Below are positions 36,750-45,504 of a stretch of 64,000 nucleotides of DNA, piece by piece. Position numbers and translations under genes: made by a program. The notes under the pieces are model-generated. The model saw nothing but the letters and a program-made list of their open reading frames with translations, was not told the DNA's origin and searched no databases. Position 1 is the first letter of the stretch. Every line of letters starts with the position of its first letter. The stretch is from Prosthecobacter sp. (GTDB taxonomy: Bacteria > Verrucomicrobiota > Verrucomicrobiia > Verrucomicrobiales > Verrucomicrobiaceae). Location: contig JAIPJY010000009.1 in NCBI GenBank assembly GCA_021733925.1, positions 1-64,000 on the forward strand, written 5' to 3'.

Positions 36750-38195
36750 ATGATCCGACTCCTCGCTCTCCTGCTGCTGATTCCGCTCGTGTCTTTCGCC
36801 GCGAAGCCGCCCAACATTCTCTACATCCTCGCCGATGACCTTGGTTACGGCGATCTCGCCTGTTACGGCGGCAAGGTCGTCCAGACCCCGCGCATCGACC
36901 AGATGCGTGCGGAGGGTCTGAAGCTCACGCAGCATTACTCCGGCTCTTGCATGTGTGCTCCCACGCGCTCGTCCCTGCTCACCGGATTTCACACGGGGCA
37001 CGGCCGCATCCGCAACAACGGCTCGCATCTGAAACCTGCGGGCAAAGGCCAGCCAACACTGTTGCCTGGGGATGTGACAGTCGCCGAGGTGCTCAAGCGG
37101 GCGGGCTACACCACTGGCGTGATCGGCAAGTGGGGCTGCGGCGAGGAAGGGTCCACCGGTGTTCCGAATGAGCAAGGCTTCGATGAATGGTTCGGCTACC
37201 TCAATCAAGGCAATGCCCACCACTACTACCCGCCGTTCCTCTGGCGGAATCGCGAAAAAGTTCTCTACCCTGACAACCCCGAAAAGCGCACGCATTACAG
37301 CCACGATCTGTTCACGCAGGCGGGCCTGGAATTCATCCGGCAGCAGCAGGGCAAGGACTCGCCGTTCTTTCTCTACATGGCCTACACCATTCCCCACGTG
37401 GATCTCGATGTGCCGGTCGACTCCAAGGCCCCCTACATCGGCAGCATCGAAGAGACGCAGCCCTACGGTACCCCCGGCGGCCAGCATTACCGCCATGAAC
37501 CGCGCCCGCATGCCACCTTTGCCGGCATGATCAGCCGCCTCGACCGCGATGTCGGCCGCATGCTCGACCTGCTCAACGAGCTTGGCATCGCCAAGGACAC
37601 GCTGGTCATTTTCTCCAGCGACAACGGCCCCACTTCCGCTGGCGGCGCGGACCCAAAGTTCTTCGATGGCAACGGCCCGCTGCGCGGCATCAAGTTTGAG
37701 CTCTATGAAGGCGGCATCCGCTGTCCCTTCATCGCCTGGCGCCCGGGCACTATTGCCCCGAACTCCGAGTCCGCCCACATCTCCGCCCACTGGGACATGC
37801 TGCCTACCTTTGCCGAACTCGCCGGAGTCAAAGCCCCTTCCGGACTCGACGGCATCTCCATGGCCCCACTTCTGACCGGCCACCCTGAGACACAAAAGCC
37901 GCATGCCAATCTCTACTGGGAAGCCTACAACAACGGCGGACAGCAGGCCGTCAGACGCGGCCCGTGGAAGGCCGTGCGCACCGGCATCCTCAAGAACCCA
38001 AAGAAAGCCCTCGAACTCTACAATCTCGACTCCGACCTGGCCGAATCCACAGATGTCGCAGCGCAGCATCCTGACATCGCCGCCGAGATGCTCGCTCTGA
38101 TGCAGGAAAGCCATACCGCCAACGAACACTACGACTGGAAGCCCATGCCCAACGAAACCAAGGGCAAAGCGAAAACGGGCGGGAAAAAGAAGTGA
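36750..38195 (+). CDS. Exported arylsulfatase-type sulfatase, 481 aa
   Basis: The ATG at 36750 gives a signal peptide (MIRLLALLLLIPLVSFA) with cleavage before AKPPNILYI. Metal residues are in ILADDLGYGD (Asp29, Asp30). The formylglycine motif is C69-APTR with downstream SSLLTG, so the enzyme needs an anaerobic- or FGE-type maturase encoded elsewhere. GVIGKWGCG replaces the usual GKWHLG, and FSSDNGP and LYEGGIRCPFIAWRPG are typical S1-family motifs. The Lys/Gly-rich tail is unusual. It lies in an operon with Gfo/Idh/MocA and beta-helix proteins, which suggests attack on a sulfated polysaccharide. Confidence 0.92.
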   Translation: MIRLLALLLLIPLVSFAAKPPNILYILADDLGYGDLACYGGKVVQTPRIDQMRAEGLKLTQHYSGSCMCAPTRSSLLTGFHTGHGRIRNNGSHLKPAGKGQPTLLPGDVTVAEVLKRAGYTTGVIGKWGCGEEGSTGVPNEQGFDEWFGYLNQGNAHHYYPPFLWRNREKVLYPDNPEKRTHYSHDLFTQAGLEFIRQQQGKDSPFFLYMAYTIPHVDLDVPVDSKAPYIGSIEETQPYGTPGGQHYRHEPRPHATFAGMISRLDRDVGRMLDLLNELGIAKDTLVIFSSDNGPTSAGGADPKFFDGNGPLRGIKFELYEGGIRCPFIAWRPGTIAPNSESAHISAHWDMLPTFAELAGVKAPSGLDGISMAPLLTGHPETQKPHANLYWEAYNNGGQQAVRRGPWKAVRTGILKNPKKALELYNLDSDLAESTDVAAQHPDIAAEMLALMQESHTANEHYDWKPMPNETKGKAKTGGKKK

Positions 38196-38208
38196 CCCCT
38201 TCCAACTG

Positions 38209-39090
38209 ATGCATGCAAATCCCGTTCTCTTCAGCATCACCCTCATGGTGCTTGCCTGCGCAGCCACTGCTCAGGAAGTCCGCCGCACTCCGCTGACGCT
38301 GAAAGACGGCGGCACCCCCGACAAGCCCGCTGTCTTTGACGGCAAGGGCATGATCATAGATCTTGGCATCGATGTGACCTCCCACGATTGGGAAAAGCAG
38401 GGCGACGTGTGGACCTCGCGAGGCCCCTTTGACAAGCATCCAGTCGTTGAGGACGTCCAACGTGCCGCGCTCTTCATCGAAGAAGTGCCAATTCAGATCA
38501 TGCGGGATCGCACCGCAGAGCAAAAGACCGGCGAGAAAGGCAAAGTCATCTTCATGTCACCCGAAACGCTGCAACCCGGGCAGATGGGCTTCAAAGCAGA
38601 CGGCTCCATCTATTTCCGCTGGCCTTCAGGCAAAACTCCGAGCACCGCAAAAATCTACCTGCCACCGGCTGGACTGGCGAGCTGTGTGAACATCGCCTGC
38701 TCCTACCTCACAGTGCGTAACATCACCGCGCTGCATGCCGCCAACGACGGCTTCAACATTCACGGCAAACGCCTGGGCATCCGCCTGGAAAACGTGAAGG
38801 CTTTTTCCAATGGCGACGAAGGCATCAGCGCCCATGAAACGGTGCAGATGGACGTGGTGGACTCCGAGATTGCCTGGAACGGTTCCTCCGCCGGCGGCGT
38901 GGCCGATGTCAACGACAGCATCACGACCTACACCCACTGCGAACTCCATCACAATCTCGGCGCCGCATTCAGCTTTGCCGGAAAATCACACCGCGTGACC
39001 CACTGCCTCATCCATCATCAGTCAAAGGACATTGAGTTGCGCGAAGACGCCAAGGTGGAGCAAGTGGACAACGAGTGGCGCAAACCGTGA
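38209..39090 (+). CDS. Exported right-handed parallel beta-helix protein, 293 aa
   Basis: A signal peptide covers residues 1-21 (ATAQ-E). From about residue 150 the chain shows parallel beta-helix (PbH1/pectate-lyase-like) rungs: SYLTVRNITALHAANDGFNI, GIRLENVKAFSNGDEGIS, VDVVDSEIAWNGSSAGGVAD and THCELHHNLGAAFSFAG. Such folds often bind or cut polysaccharides. The N-terminal half is probably a cap domain. It follows the sulfatase by 13 bases, so all three genes are likely co-transcribed. Lyase activity cannot be shown from motifs alone; a carbohydrate-binding role is equally possible. Confidence 0.75.
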   Translation: MHANPVLFSITLMVLACAATAQEVRRTPLTLKDGGTPDKPAVFDGKGMIIDLGIDVTSHDWEKQGDVWTSRGPFDKHPVVEDVQRAALFIEEVPIQIMRDRTAEQKTGEKGKVIFMSPETLQPGQMGFKADGSIYFRWPSGKTPSTAKIYLPPAGLASCVNIACSYLTVRNITALHAANDGFNIHGKRLGIRLENVKAFSNGDEGISAHETVQMDVVDSEIAWNGSSAGGVADVNDSITTYTHCELHHNLGAAFSFAGKSHRVTHCLIHHQSKDIELREDAKVEQVDNEWRKP

Positions 39091-39096
39091 ACTGGT

Positions 39097-40383
39097 TCAG
39101 GCTTGGTTGATGTCGAGCACGCCAGTGCTGAAACCAAACTGACCGGCTTCGACGCCCATACGCTGCGCCAGAGAGACGAACAGATTGGAAAAGACGTGCT
39201 TCTCTTTGTCGATGGCGATGTGGCGACCATGCTTATAACCGCCACCAGCGAACACCATCGGGATGTTCGCCGTGCTGTGGGAGCTGGCATTGCCGAGATT
39301 TGAGCCAAAGATGACCGCCGTGCTGTCGAGCAGCGGGCGGCCGTTGTCCTGCGTCTGTTTGAGCTTGGCGAGGAAACTGGCAAACGCCGTGAACTCGGCC
39401 TTCTCGATGATCTCCAGCTCTTCGATCTTCGCGGGATCCTGGCCGTGATGGGAGAGATTGTGCCAGTCGTTCTTCACCCCCGCGATTTCCGGCACGGCAT
39501 TCATGCCGCTAAGACGTAAAGTGACCGTGCGGGTGGAGTCAGTCTGAAGGGCCAGGACGATCAGGTCCTGCATGAGTTTCATTTTGCCGATGGCATCCGT
39601 GCGGCTCTGAATGTCGGTCGGCGGCTTCGCGTCCACCTTTGGCTTCGGCCGCTGCACCCAGGCCTCGTTTTGCACCAGCCGACCTTCGAGATCACGCACG
39701 GCAGAGAAGTATTCATCCAGTTTTTCCTGATCCCGTTTCCCAAGATCATTGTGCAGCTTTTTCGCCTGCCCCATGACGGTGTCGAGAATGCTTCGCCCGC
39801 GCTTCAAGTCGCGCACCTGCGCCGCAACCTGCGCGGGCGTGCCATCCACAAAGAGCTGCTGAAAAGCCTTCGAGGGCGACGATTCCGCAGGCAGCGGCAC
39901 CCCGCTGGCCGACCACGACAACGATTCGCTGCCCGTGCCGAGAATCAGACTCGGAAACCGCGTCTGCGAGCCGATGCGCTCGGCGATGAACTGGTCGATC
40001 GAGATCGTATTCTTGAAGCCGGCGAGTCCGGGATGCTTCGCGGAGGTCAGCCAGGTCATTTCGGACGTGTGCCCATTGGCGCCGTTCTGCTCCATGTGCT
40101 GTAATCCAGAGAGAACGGAAAAATCGCCCTTCAAATCCTTCAACGGCTCCAGGTAAGGCGTGAGGGCATAGTCCGCACCCGTCTCCTGGGGAAACAGAAA
40201 AGGCGTGTGAAAACCAAGTGTCGCACACATCGCCAAAAAACGCGGCGGAGGCTGTCCCACCGCCGCCTGCGCCCGTGTGGCAAAGGCAGGCACCATCGCC
40301 TCAAGAAACGGCAGCGCGAGCATCGTCCCCGTACCACGTAGAAAGGCACGTCGGTCCAGATGACATTTGGTGGCGGTGTTCAT
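39097..40383 (-). CDS. DUF1552 Tat-exported protein, second copy, 428 aa
   Basis: The Tat signal (DRRAFLRGTGTMLALPFLEA) is followed by the same landmarks as the copy at 31707-32975: MCATLGFHTPFLFPQETGAD, DLKGDFSVLSGLQHMEQNGA, ISIDQFIAERIG, LRLSGMNAVPEIAG, WHNLSHHGQD and IFGSNLGNASSHSTANIPM. Unlike the first copy it has no DUF1592 partner next to it; the upstream gene is a PhoD-like phosphatase 54 bases away. Either the partner is elsewhere or this copy works on its own. Its 3' end converges with the beta-helix gene (6 bases). Confidence 0.9.
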   Translation of the reverse strand: MNTATKCHLDRRAFLRGTGTMLALPFLEAMVPAFATRAQAAVGQPPPRFLAMCATLGFHTPFLFPQETGADYALTPYLEPLKDLKGDFSVLSGLQHMEQNGANGHTSEMTWLTSAKHPGLAGFKNTISIDQFIAERIGSQTRFPSLILGTGSESLSWSASGVPLPAESSPSKAFQQLFVDGTPAQVAAQVRDLKRGRSILDTVMGQAKKLHNDLGKRDQEKLDEYFSAVRDLEGRLVQNEAWVQRPKPKVDAKPPTDIQSRTDAIGKMKLMQDLIVLALQTDSTRTVTLRLSGMNAVPEIAGVKNDWHNLSHHGQDPAKIEELEIIEKAEFTAFASFLAKLKQTQDNGRPLLDSTAVIFGSNLGNASSHSTANIPMVFAGGGYKHGRHIAIDKEKHVFSNLFVSLAQRMGVEAGQFGFSTGVLDINQA

Positions 40384-40437
40384 GGGGCGTGTGGGTGAAA
40401 ACGAATGACCGGGCCGCAGTCTGTCAGTTCCGCCGTC

Positions 40438-41892
40438 TCAGGCAACGGAACGTTTAAACTTCATCTCATACCCAACGGCACCATCCACATCGCGCAGTTG
40501 AAAGACGATCTCGCTTTCCGCACCGTTCGGATGAAGCTCGACGCAAAGGAATCCGCCCTTCACGCGATGGAACTTATGATAGGCCTTGTCCTCGCCCGGG
40601 GAGCCGCCCGCATGCGAGTTGCTGGCCGCTCCGACACTGAACTCCTGCACGCCCGAGGTCGGATGCACGGAATGGTACTGCCAGTGGCGGTCACCACACA
40701 CGACAAAAAAATTGTCCGGCACATTCCCCTGCAGCCAGGAACGGATCTCATCGCCCTCATGCGAAAATCCTTCGTTGCTGTGGTTGTCGTTCTTCTTCTC
40801 ACGATCCGGGCCAACGAGCGGCGTCGGACTCACAAGAACCTTCCACGTAGCCGTGCTCTCTTTGACCGTGCGTTTGAACCACGCCTTCTGCTCCGCACCC
40901 CAGATCGTCTTGTCGGGACCGTCGGGCATCGTGTTTGGAGAGCGGAAGTCACGCCCGTCGGTGAACCACACCTGCAAATCACGCCCCCAGCGGATGGTGC
41001 GAAAGTCGCTGTCACCGATGGGTGCCTGCTCGCGGAAAATCTGCACACCTTCATTGAAGGTGAGTTCTCCCGCCTTCATCCCCGGCCATGAATCATTCGT
41101 GAGCGTGTCATGGTCATCCTTCAGCCAGTAGGTCGAGGTGCTGCGCGTGGCGTCAACCAGACGCGGCAGGCTGAACATGCGCTCCCAGTGCAGCCGCGCG
41201 AGCGCGGGCGACACGGCGCGCGGCGGATTGCTGTCATAATAAACAAGGTCGCCCGTCATCACGATGAAGCGCGGATCAAGCGCCGTCATGGAAGGATAAA
41301 TCGGATGCCCATCGGCATGATCACGATCCTGATATCCCTGACACGTCATCACGCAGAATCGCAACTCAGTGGGCGCTACAAGATCCGGTGCCGTATAAAA
41401 TTTGCCTTTAAAACTCCCATTCGCCACACCATCCGCCCCCGCCGTTTCACTGAGATAATGATAGGTGCTGCCAGGCTTGAGCGCACTCAGCTTGAACTGA
41501 TGAATGCCATCCTTGTCCGCGCTCACCTCCGCCCACGGCGTTTCGACAGCATCGCTCAAATCCTCCTTCAATCCATAGCGCACACGCGCCTTGCCTGACG
41601 CCGCCGGGCATGCACCCTCGATCTCATGCACCGCAGGCACAGCCTGCTGCTTTTCCTTCGCGCCTTTGACCTTCTTCGTTTTGTCGAAAGTGACCCCCTG
41701 ATTGTTGCGCTCCGACGCCTGGGTCAGTCGCGTCCAAACAATCGCCGTCGTGTCCGTCACCTCACCCACACGAGTCCCCGTGGCCTGAAACGGCCCTGCC
41801 GCAGCCGCTTGCACCAGCCAAGGCGCGGCGAGCGCAGCACTGGCGGTGGTTTGAATAAAACGACGACGGTTGAGTGAAGATGCCTGGCTCAT
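40438..41892 (-). CDS. PhoD-like alkaline phosphatase/phosphodiesterase, Tat-exported, 484 aa
   Basis: The ATG at 41892 gives MSQASSLNRRRFIQTT, a twin-arginine signal; the frame upstream lacks protein character and overlaps a repeat. An N-terminal fibronectin-like PhoD_N domain (VGEVTDTTAIVWTRL) is followed by the metallophosphatase core: FCVMTCQGYQD, MTGDLVYYD, WLKDDHDTLTND, LWFTDGRDFR-type region and VCGDRHWQYHS. PhoD enzymes hydrolyse phosphodiesters or teichoic-acid-like polymers and use Fe/Ca. The gene probably forms a pair with the downstream DUF1552 gene. Confidence 0.88.
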   Translation of the reverse strand: MSQASSLNRRRFIQTTASAALAAPWLVQAAAAGPFQATGTRVGEVTDTTAIVWTRLTQASERNNQGVTFDKTKKVKGAKEKQQAVPAVHEIEGACPAASGKARVRYGLKEDLSDAVETPWAEVSADKDGIHQFKLSALKPGSTYHYLSETAGADGVANGSFKGKFYTAPDLVAPTELRFCVMTCQGYQDRDHADGHPIYPSMTALDPRFIVMTGDLVYYDSNPPRAVSPALARLHWERMFSLPRLVDATRSTSTYWLKDDHDTLTNDSWPGMKAGELTFNEGVQIFREQAPIGDSDFRTIRWGRDLQVWFTDGRDFRSPNTMPDGPDKTIWGAEQKAWFKRTVKESTATWKVLVSPTPLVGPDREKKNDNHSNEGFSHEGDEIRSWLQGNVPDNFFVVCGDRHWQYHSVHPTSGVQEFSVGAASNSHAGGSPGEDKAYHKFHRVKGGFLCVELHPNGAESEIVFQLRDVDGAVGYEMKFKRSVA

Positions 41893-41997
41893 GGTTCTGC
41901 CATGAACGTCATCAGCGCCCTTTTCTGTCTCCCGCCTTTGTCCGTCACCGAAACACTTATCACCACCGTTCACAGCCACGGCGTGCATAATATCCCA

Positions 41998-42056
41998 AAC
42001 CCCAAAGGGGTTGCGTAACATAGCGAAGGGTTGCCGAGCCTCAGCGAGGCTACCCT
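41998..42056. repeat. REP-like palindromic intergenic element
   Basis: Two hairpins lie close together. AACCCC-AAA-GGGGTT occupies 41998-42012. A nested structure follows, AGGGT (42027-42031) and ACCCT (42052-42056) flanking AGCCTC-AGC-GAGGCT (42037-42051). The compact double-hairpin form between two minus-strand genes resembles dispersed REP-type elements. Confidence 0.55.
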
Positions 42057-42176
42057 GGGTTTTGGCAGTCAAATCCGGAAAGCAAATCCATAGCTCCGCC
42101 ACACCATGCCGACCACCAGCAGCGTCTTCACCACGTCCCGCCGCACGCATACGCTCTCGCGCCCCACCATCCCCCC

Positions 42177-43052
42177 TCACAGCCTCAGCTTCTTCACCAG
42201 CAAGGCTTCCTTCTCCGCATCACTCATCGCCTTGTACTCCACCTTGCACTTCGGCAGCGCGGCCTTGATTGCCTCCACATCGGCATCCGAAATATCCACC
42301 GTCTCGATCTTCAATTTCGCCAGCTTCGGCAGCGCCTGAAGCTGCGGAATCATCTTCGCGCTGAGCCGCGCCTCCGTGAGTTCCAAAGACTCCAGCGTCT
42401 TGATCTGCGCGATGACCCCCATCGTCGATTCATCAAAACTCACCGGCGAATCCTTGCCCCACTCCGGCAGACGCTGCCCCATGCGCAGCGCAGTCAGATT
42501 CGTCAGCTTCACCAAATTCGCATTCCCCGCCTGCGTTTGCGCCGTGTGCCACGTGCGGAATTCCTTGAGCTGCGTGAGTTGCCCAATCGCATCCATCGCC
42601 ACATCCCCTGCCGTCGATCCCGCGAACGTCAACCTCTCCAGCTTCGGCAGTGCCTTCAGTTCCACCAAGCCGCTGCCCGTGAAATCCTTCGACCGAAACG
42701 CCGGATGAAAAAACGCCAGCGATTTGAGCTTCTGAAAAGCCGCAAAGTGCTTGTAGCCCGCGTCCGTCAGCAGAATGCCATCCGTGCTGAGCTGTTCCAG
42801 CTCCACGAGTCCGGTAAGCAGCGCGATCGTCTCATCCGTGATTGTCTTGCCGCTGATGCTGAGATTTTTGATCGTGGTGAAGCTGCCCAGCGCACGGAAA
42901 TCCGCCTCGGTAAAGGCATCACACTTCACCTGCACCTGGGTGACGACACCAGCCGTCTCCGTGACCTTCGCCCCCAGTTTTTCGAGAGAGGCGACATCAG
43001 CCGCCCGAAGGCAGCCACACAGGGCAGAAAGCAGTACAACAGCAAGTTTCAT
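42177..43052 (-). CDS. Exported leucine-rich-repeat-like protein, 291 aa
   Basis: The ATG at 43052 gives a clean signal peptide ([19 protein letters not shown]); an ATG at 43061 adds three residues. The mature chain holds roughly eight 24-residue repeats of the LxxLxxLxLxxxxI type ([96 protein letters not shown]). These are the cysteine-free LRR type common in Planctomycetes and Verrucomicrobia. It is probably a periplasmic or surface binding protein with an unknown partner. It lies downstream of the UDP-glucose pyrophosphorylase gene by about 45 bases. Confidence 0.82.
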   Translation of the reverse strand: MKLAVVLLSALCGCLRAADVASLEKLGAKVTETAGVVTQVQVKCDAFTEADFRALGSFTTIKNLSISGKTITDETIALLTGLVELEQLSTDGILLTDAGYKHFAAFQKLKSLAFFHPAFRSKDFTGSGLVELKALPKLERLTFAGSTAGDVAMDAIGQLTQLKEFRTWHTAQTQAGNANLVKLTNLTALRMGQRLPEWGKDSPVSFDESTMGVIAQIKTLESLELTEARLSAKMIPQLQALPKLAKLKIETVDISDADVEAIKAALPKCKVEYKAMSDAEKEALLVKKLRL

Positions 43053-43096
43053 GAGAGGCATGAAACGTCTCCGTTCAGAACTTTCTCACGAACCAT

Positions 43097-44533
43097 TCAG
43101 CCAACGCTGATCGGCCCCTCATGCACTCCTGCCTTCAATTTCACCGGTGCTTGCGTGTGATTGTGAATCACCGCATCTCCTTTGAAAACAACACCGGCAC
43201 TGCATTCCACCGGACCATGCACCAGCAGGCTGCGGCAGTGCAGCAGGCTGGGCGTATGTGGAAAATTCTGCTCCAGACCGTCCACCAGCTTGCACAGCTT
43301 TTGATCCAGATGCAGGTGCGGCGGCTGGCCATTGCGGCTGGGATGCAGCCTCAGGCAGAAGTCCTCCGTGAGTTCATACGCGTCTGAGCGCACCGCCAGC
43401 AGATCGCTCGTGGTCTTCACCGGCGCAAACCGTACACGCGAGACCTCAATGGCACCCGCTCCGGCAAAGCACTCAATGGCCGCCCCCATCGCCGTCTCCA
43501 ATTGCACCACCGCTGGCGAAGTGGCATCGCGCGGATCCACCGTCTTCTTGTTCATGATCGGCGGCAGCGGAATCAGCCCGTCATTCTCTTCGAGCGCAGC
43601 TTTCAGCGCCTGCAGATCAATCCACAGGTTGTTCGTGTTGAAGTAGCGATGCTCGTCGATGTTTTGAAACAGATGCTCGTCGGATTTCGGACATTGGGCA
43701 GACTCACGCAGCAGGTAGCGCCCGTCGCTCAGCCTCACCGCCAGATGCCCGCCCTTCTTGTCCGATTCCGTACGGCGTGTGACCTCCATCACAAACGGCA
43801 TGCCGCTGTCCGCAAACCACGCGAGGATCGCCGGATCGAGCGTGGCACCGAGGTTGTCCGAATTCGACACGAAAGCATATCTCACCCCGCTGCCGAGCAG
43901 TCGCTCAAGCCAGCCCGAACCCGCGAGGCACGCATAGATGTCGCCATGGCCCGGCGGGCACCATTCCTGATCAGGACTCGCAGGCGCAGTCGCAGGCTCC
44001 AGCGAGCTGGCCAGCACCTTCGGCACCTTGTTCTGCATCAGCTCCCACGTCTCACGTCCGCCCAGTTGCGGAAAACGTTTCGCAAGATGCTCCGCCGAAT
44101 CTGCCGAAGTACTAAAACTGTTCATCAGCATGAACATTGGCACCTCACCACCCGTCTGCGAGCGCAGCAGCAGAATCTGCTGCGCAATCAAATCGAGAAA
44201 CGTGTCCTCACCGCGCACCGGCAGCAGCGACTTCGCCTTCTCCAATCCCATGCCCGTGCCGAGCCCCCCGTTGAGCTTGATGACCACCGTCTGCTTCAGC
44301 AATTCCGCTGCACGCTCCGTCGCCGGAGCCGTGAGCGCATCCGCACAGGGAAGCTCCTGCGCCGGTGCAATGGTGGTTTCAGGAATCATCCCCGTCTCAC
44401 CCGCAAGCAGCGCCGCATAGCTGCCGCGAAACGCACGAATGGCGGACTCACTCAGGCCTTCAGCCTGCATTTTCTGACGAAAAGGGGCGAAGGACGTTTC
44501 AATGCTCTCGGAAGTAAGGGAGGAATGACTCAT
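43097..44533 (-). CDS. UTP-glucose-1-phosphate uridylyltransferase, eukaryote-type (UGP2-like), 478 aa
   Basis: It makes UDP-glucose from UTP and glucose 1-phosphate. The uridine-binding loop VVIKLNGGLGTGMGLEKAKS (residues 82-101) and VPMFMLMNSFSTSADS, QEWCPPGHGDIYACL, YAFVSNSDNLGATLD and FNTNNLWIDL belong to the UDPGP family found in eukaryotes and some bacteria, not the GalU family. A C-terminal left-handed beta-helix-like segment (VVFKGDAVIHNHTQAPVKLK) completes the fold. Length matches. UDP-glucose could feed the exopolysaccharide block at 47-51 kb or trehalose/glycogen synthesis. Activity on UDP-GlcNAc is less likely but not excluded. Confidence 0.92.
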   Translation of the reverse strand: MSHSSLTSESIETSFAPFRQKMQAEGLSESAIRAFRGSYAALLAGETGMIPETTIAPAQELPCADALTAPATERAAELLKQTVVIKLNGGLGTGMGLEKAKSLLPVRGEDTFLDLIAQQILLLRSQTGGEVPMFMLMNSFSTSADSAEHLAKRFPQLGGRETWELMQNKVPKVLASSLEPATAPASPDQEWCPPGHGDIYACLAGSGWLERLLGSGVRYAFVSNSDNLGATLDPAILAWFADSGMPFVMEVTRRTESDKKGGHLAVRLSDGRYLLRESAQCPKSDEHLFQNIDEHRYFNTNNLWIDLQALKAALEENDGLIPLPPIMNKKTVDPRDATSPAVVQLETAMGAAIECFAGAGAIEVSRVRFAPVKTTSDLLAVRSDAYELTEDFCLRLHPSRNGQPPHLHLDQKLCKLVDGLEQNFPHTPSLLHCRSLLVHGPVECSAGVVFKGDAVIHNHTQAPVKLKAGVHEGPISVG

Positions 44534-44605
44534 GCAGCCCCAAGGCTAAAGTATCCGTTTGCCGAGGCAAATGCTGATTCATAAGACATCCCGCAGTCGG
44601 CATTG

Positions 44606-45373
44606 TTACAACACCGGCACCGACGGCAGCCGCACGCTCAAAATATAAGCGATGATGTCCCAGCGCTGCGCCTCAGTAAGAGTCGCATCAAAGCTGACCA
44701 TCGGCGTGCCATTCAAACCTGTGGCCAGCACACGAAACAAATCTGCCGGATTGTCCCCGCAGCGCAGATGCGCCTGACGCAGATCGACCGGCGCAGCTGG
44801 AATCCCCCAGATGTCCTTCAGGCTGATCGCCGCCGGCCCTTTCCCGTCCGCCTTTTCGCCGTGGCAGGCGGCACAGTTGACGGCAAAAAGCTTCTGCCCC
44901 GCCTGCGCATGCATTTTGAGTTCATCCGCCGCCTTGAACCACTCCGGTGGCGGAGAAAACTTCAAAGCAGGAGCATAATTCTCCGGCTTCTTCCAGCGGC
45001 GTGAAAACGATTTCAGATAGCCGATCACGGCCTCCACCTCGTCCTTCTGCAAATGACTGAACATGCCCATCGCCGTTCCGCTCAGACCACCGGTGATGGT
45101 GCGGCGCAGATCCGCATCCGTCGGCAGCATGCCATAGGGCGTGGAGCGAAATTTAAACATCCCCTCGCGAAACGACCTCGGCTTCGGCTTCAGCGTCGGA
45201 CTCAGCTCCCCGTTCCCATCCCCCCGCGGCCCGTGGCAGACGATGCAGTTGCGCTCATACACATACTTCCCCTGCATGTAGAGATTGAAGTCCAGCGGCG
45301 CACCACCACCGGCCTCCTCTGCTTGCAGCAGGGAGCCCAGCAGGATCAAAAAAGCTGCAGCCAGACACTTCAT
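44606..45373 (-). CDS. Exported dihaem c-type cytochrome, 255 aa
   Basis: The ATG at 45373 opens a signal peptide (MKCLAAAFLILLGSLLQAEE). Two cytochrome c domains follow, with haem sites C43-IV-C46-H47 and C167-AA-C170-H171. Candidate axial methionines are in ITGGLSGTAMGMF and GLNGTPMVSF. The gap to the UDP-glucose pyrophosphorylase gene is 72 bases, and it is divergent from canonical ilvD (131 bases). The redox partner is unknown; similar proteins serve as electron carriers to terminal oxidases or to alcohol/sugar dehydrogenases. Confidence 0.9.
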   Translation of the reverse strand: MKCLAAAFLILLGSLLQAEEAGGGAPLDFNLYMQGKYVYERNCIVCHGPRGDGNGELSPTLKPKPRSFREGMFKFRSTPYGMLPTDADLRRTITGGLSGTAMGMFSHLQKDEVEAVIGYLKSFSRRWKKPENYAPALKFSPPPEWFKAADELKMHAQAGQKLFAVNCAACHGEKADGKGPAAISLKDIWGIPAAPVDLRQAHLRCGDNPADLFRVLATGLNGTPMVSFDATLTEAQRWDIIAYILSVRLPSVPVL

Positions 45374-45504
45374 CGGTCCACCTTTGTGCAGCCACCCCCA
45401 CATGACCACGCCATGTTTGCCAAATCCTGCGCATGGCCTGCTTCAAAGGCAGCTTGCGCGACGGGGCATGCCCGCCATTTTGCACGTTCCAAATCCACCC
45501 CTTT

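Noticed and set aside
36687-38267. A 526-codon open frame on the minus strand opposite the sulfatase
   Set aside because: The sulfatase on the plus strand has a signal peptide and all catalytic motifs; the antisense frame has none.
40438-42180. A longer PhoD-like protein beginning at 42180
   Set aside because: The additional 96 residues run through the REP-like element and precede the Tat signal, which must be N-terminal.
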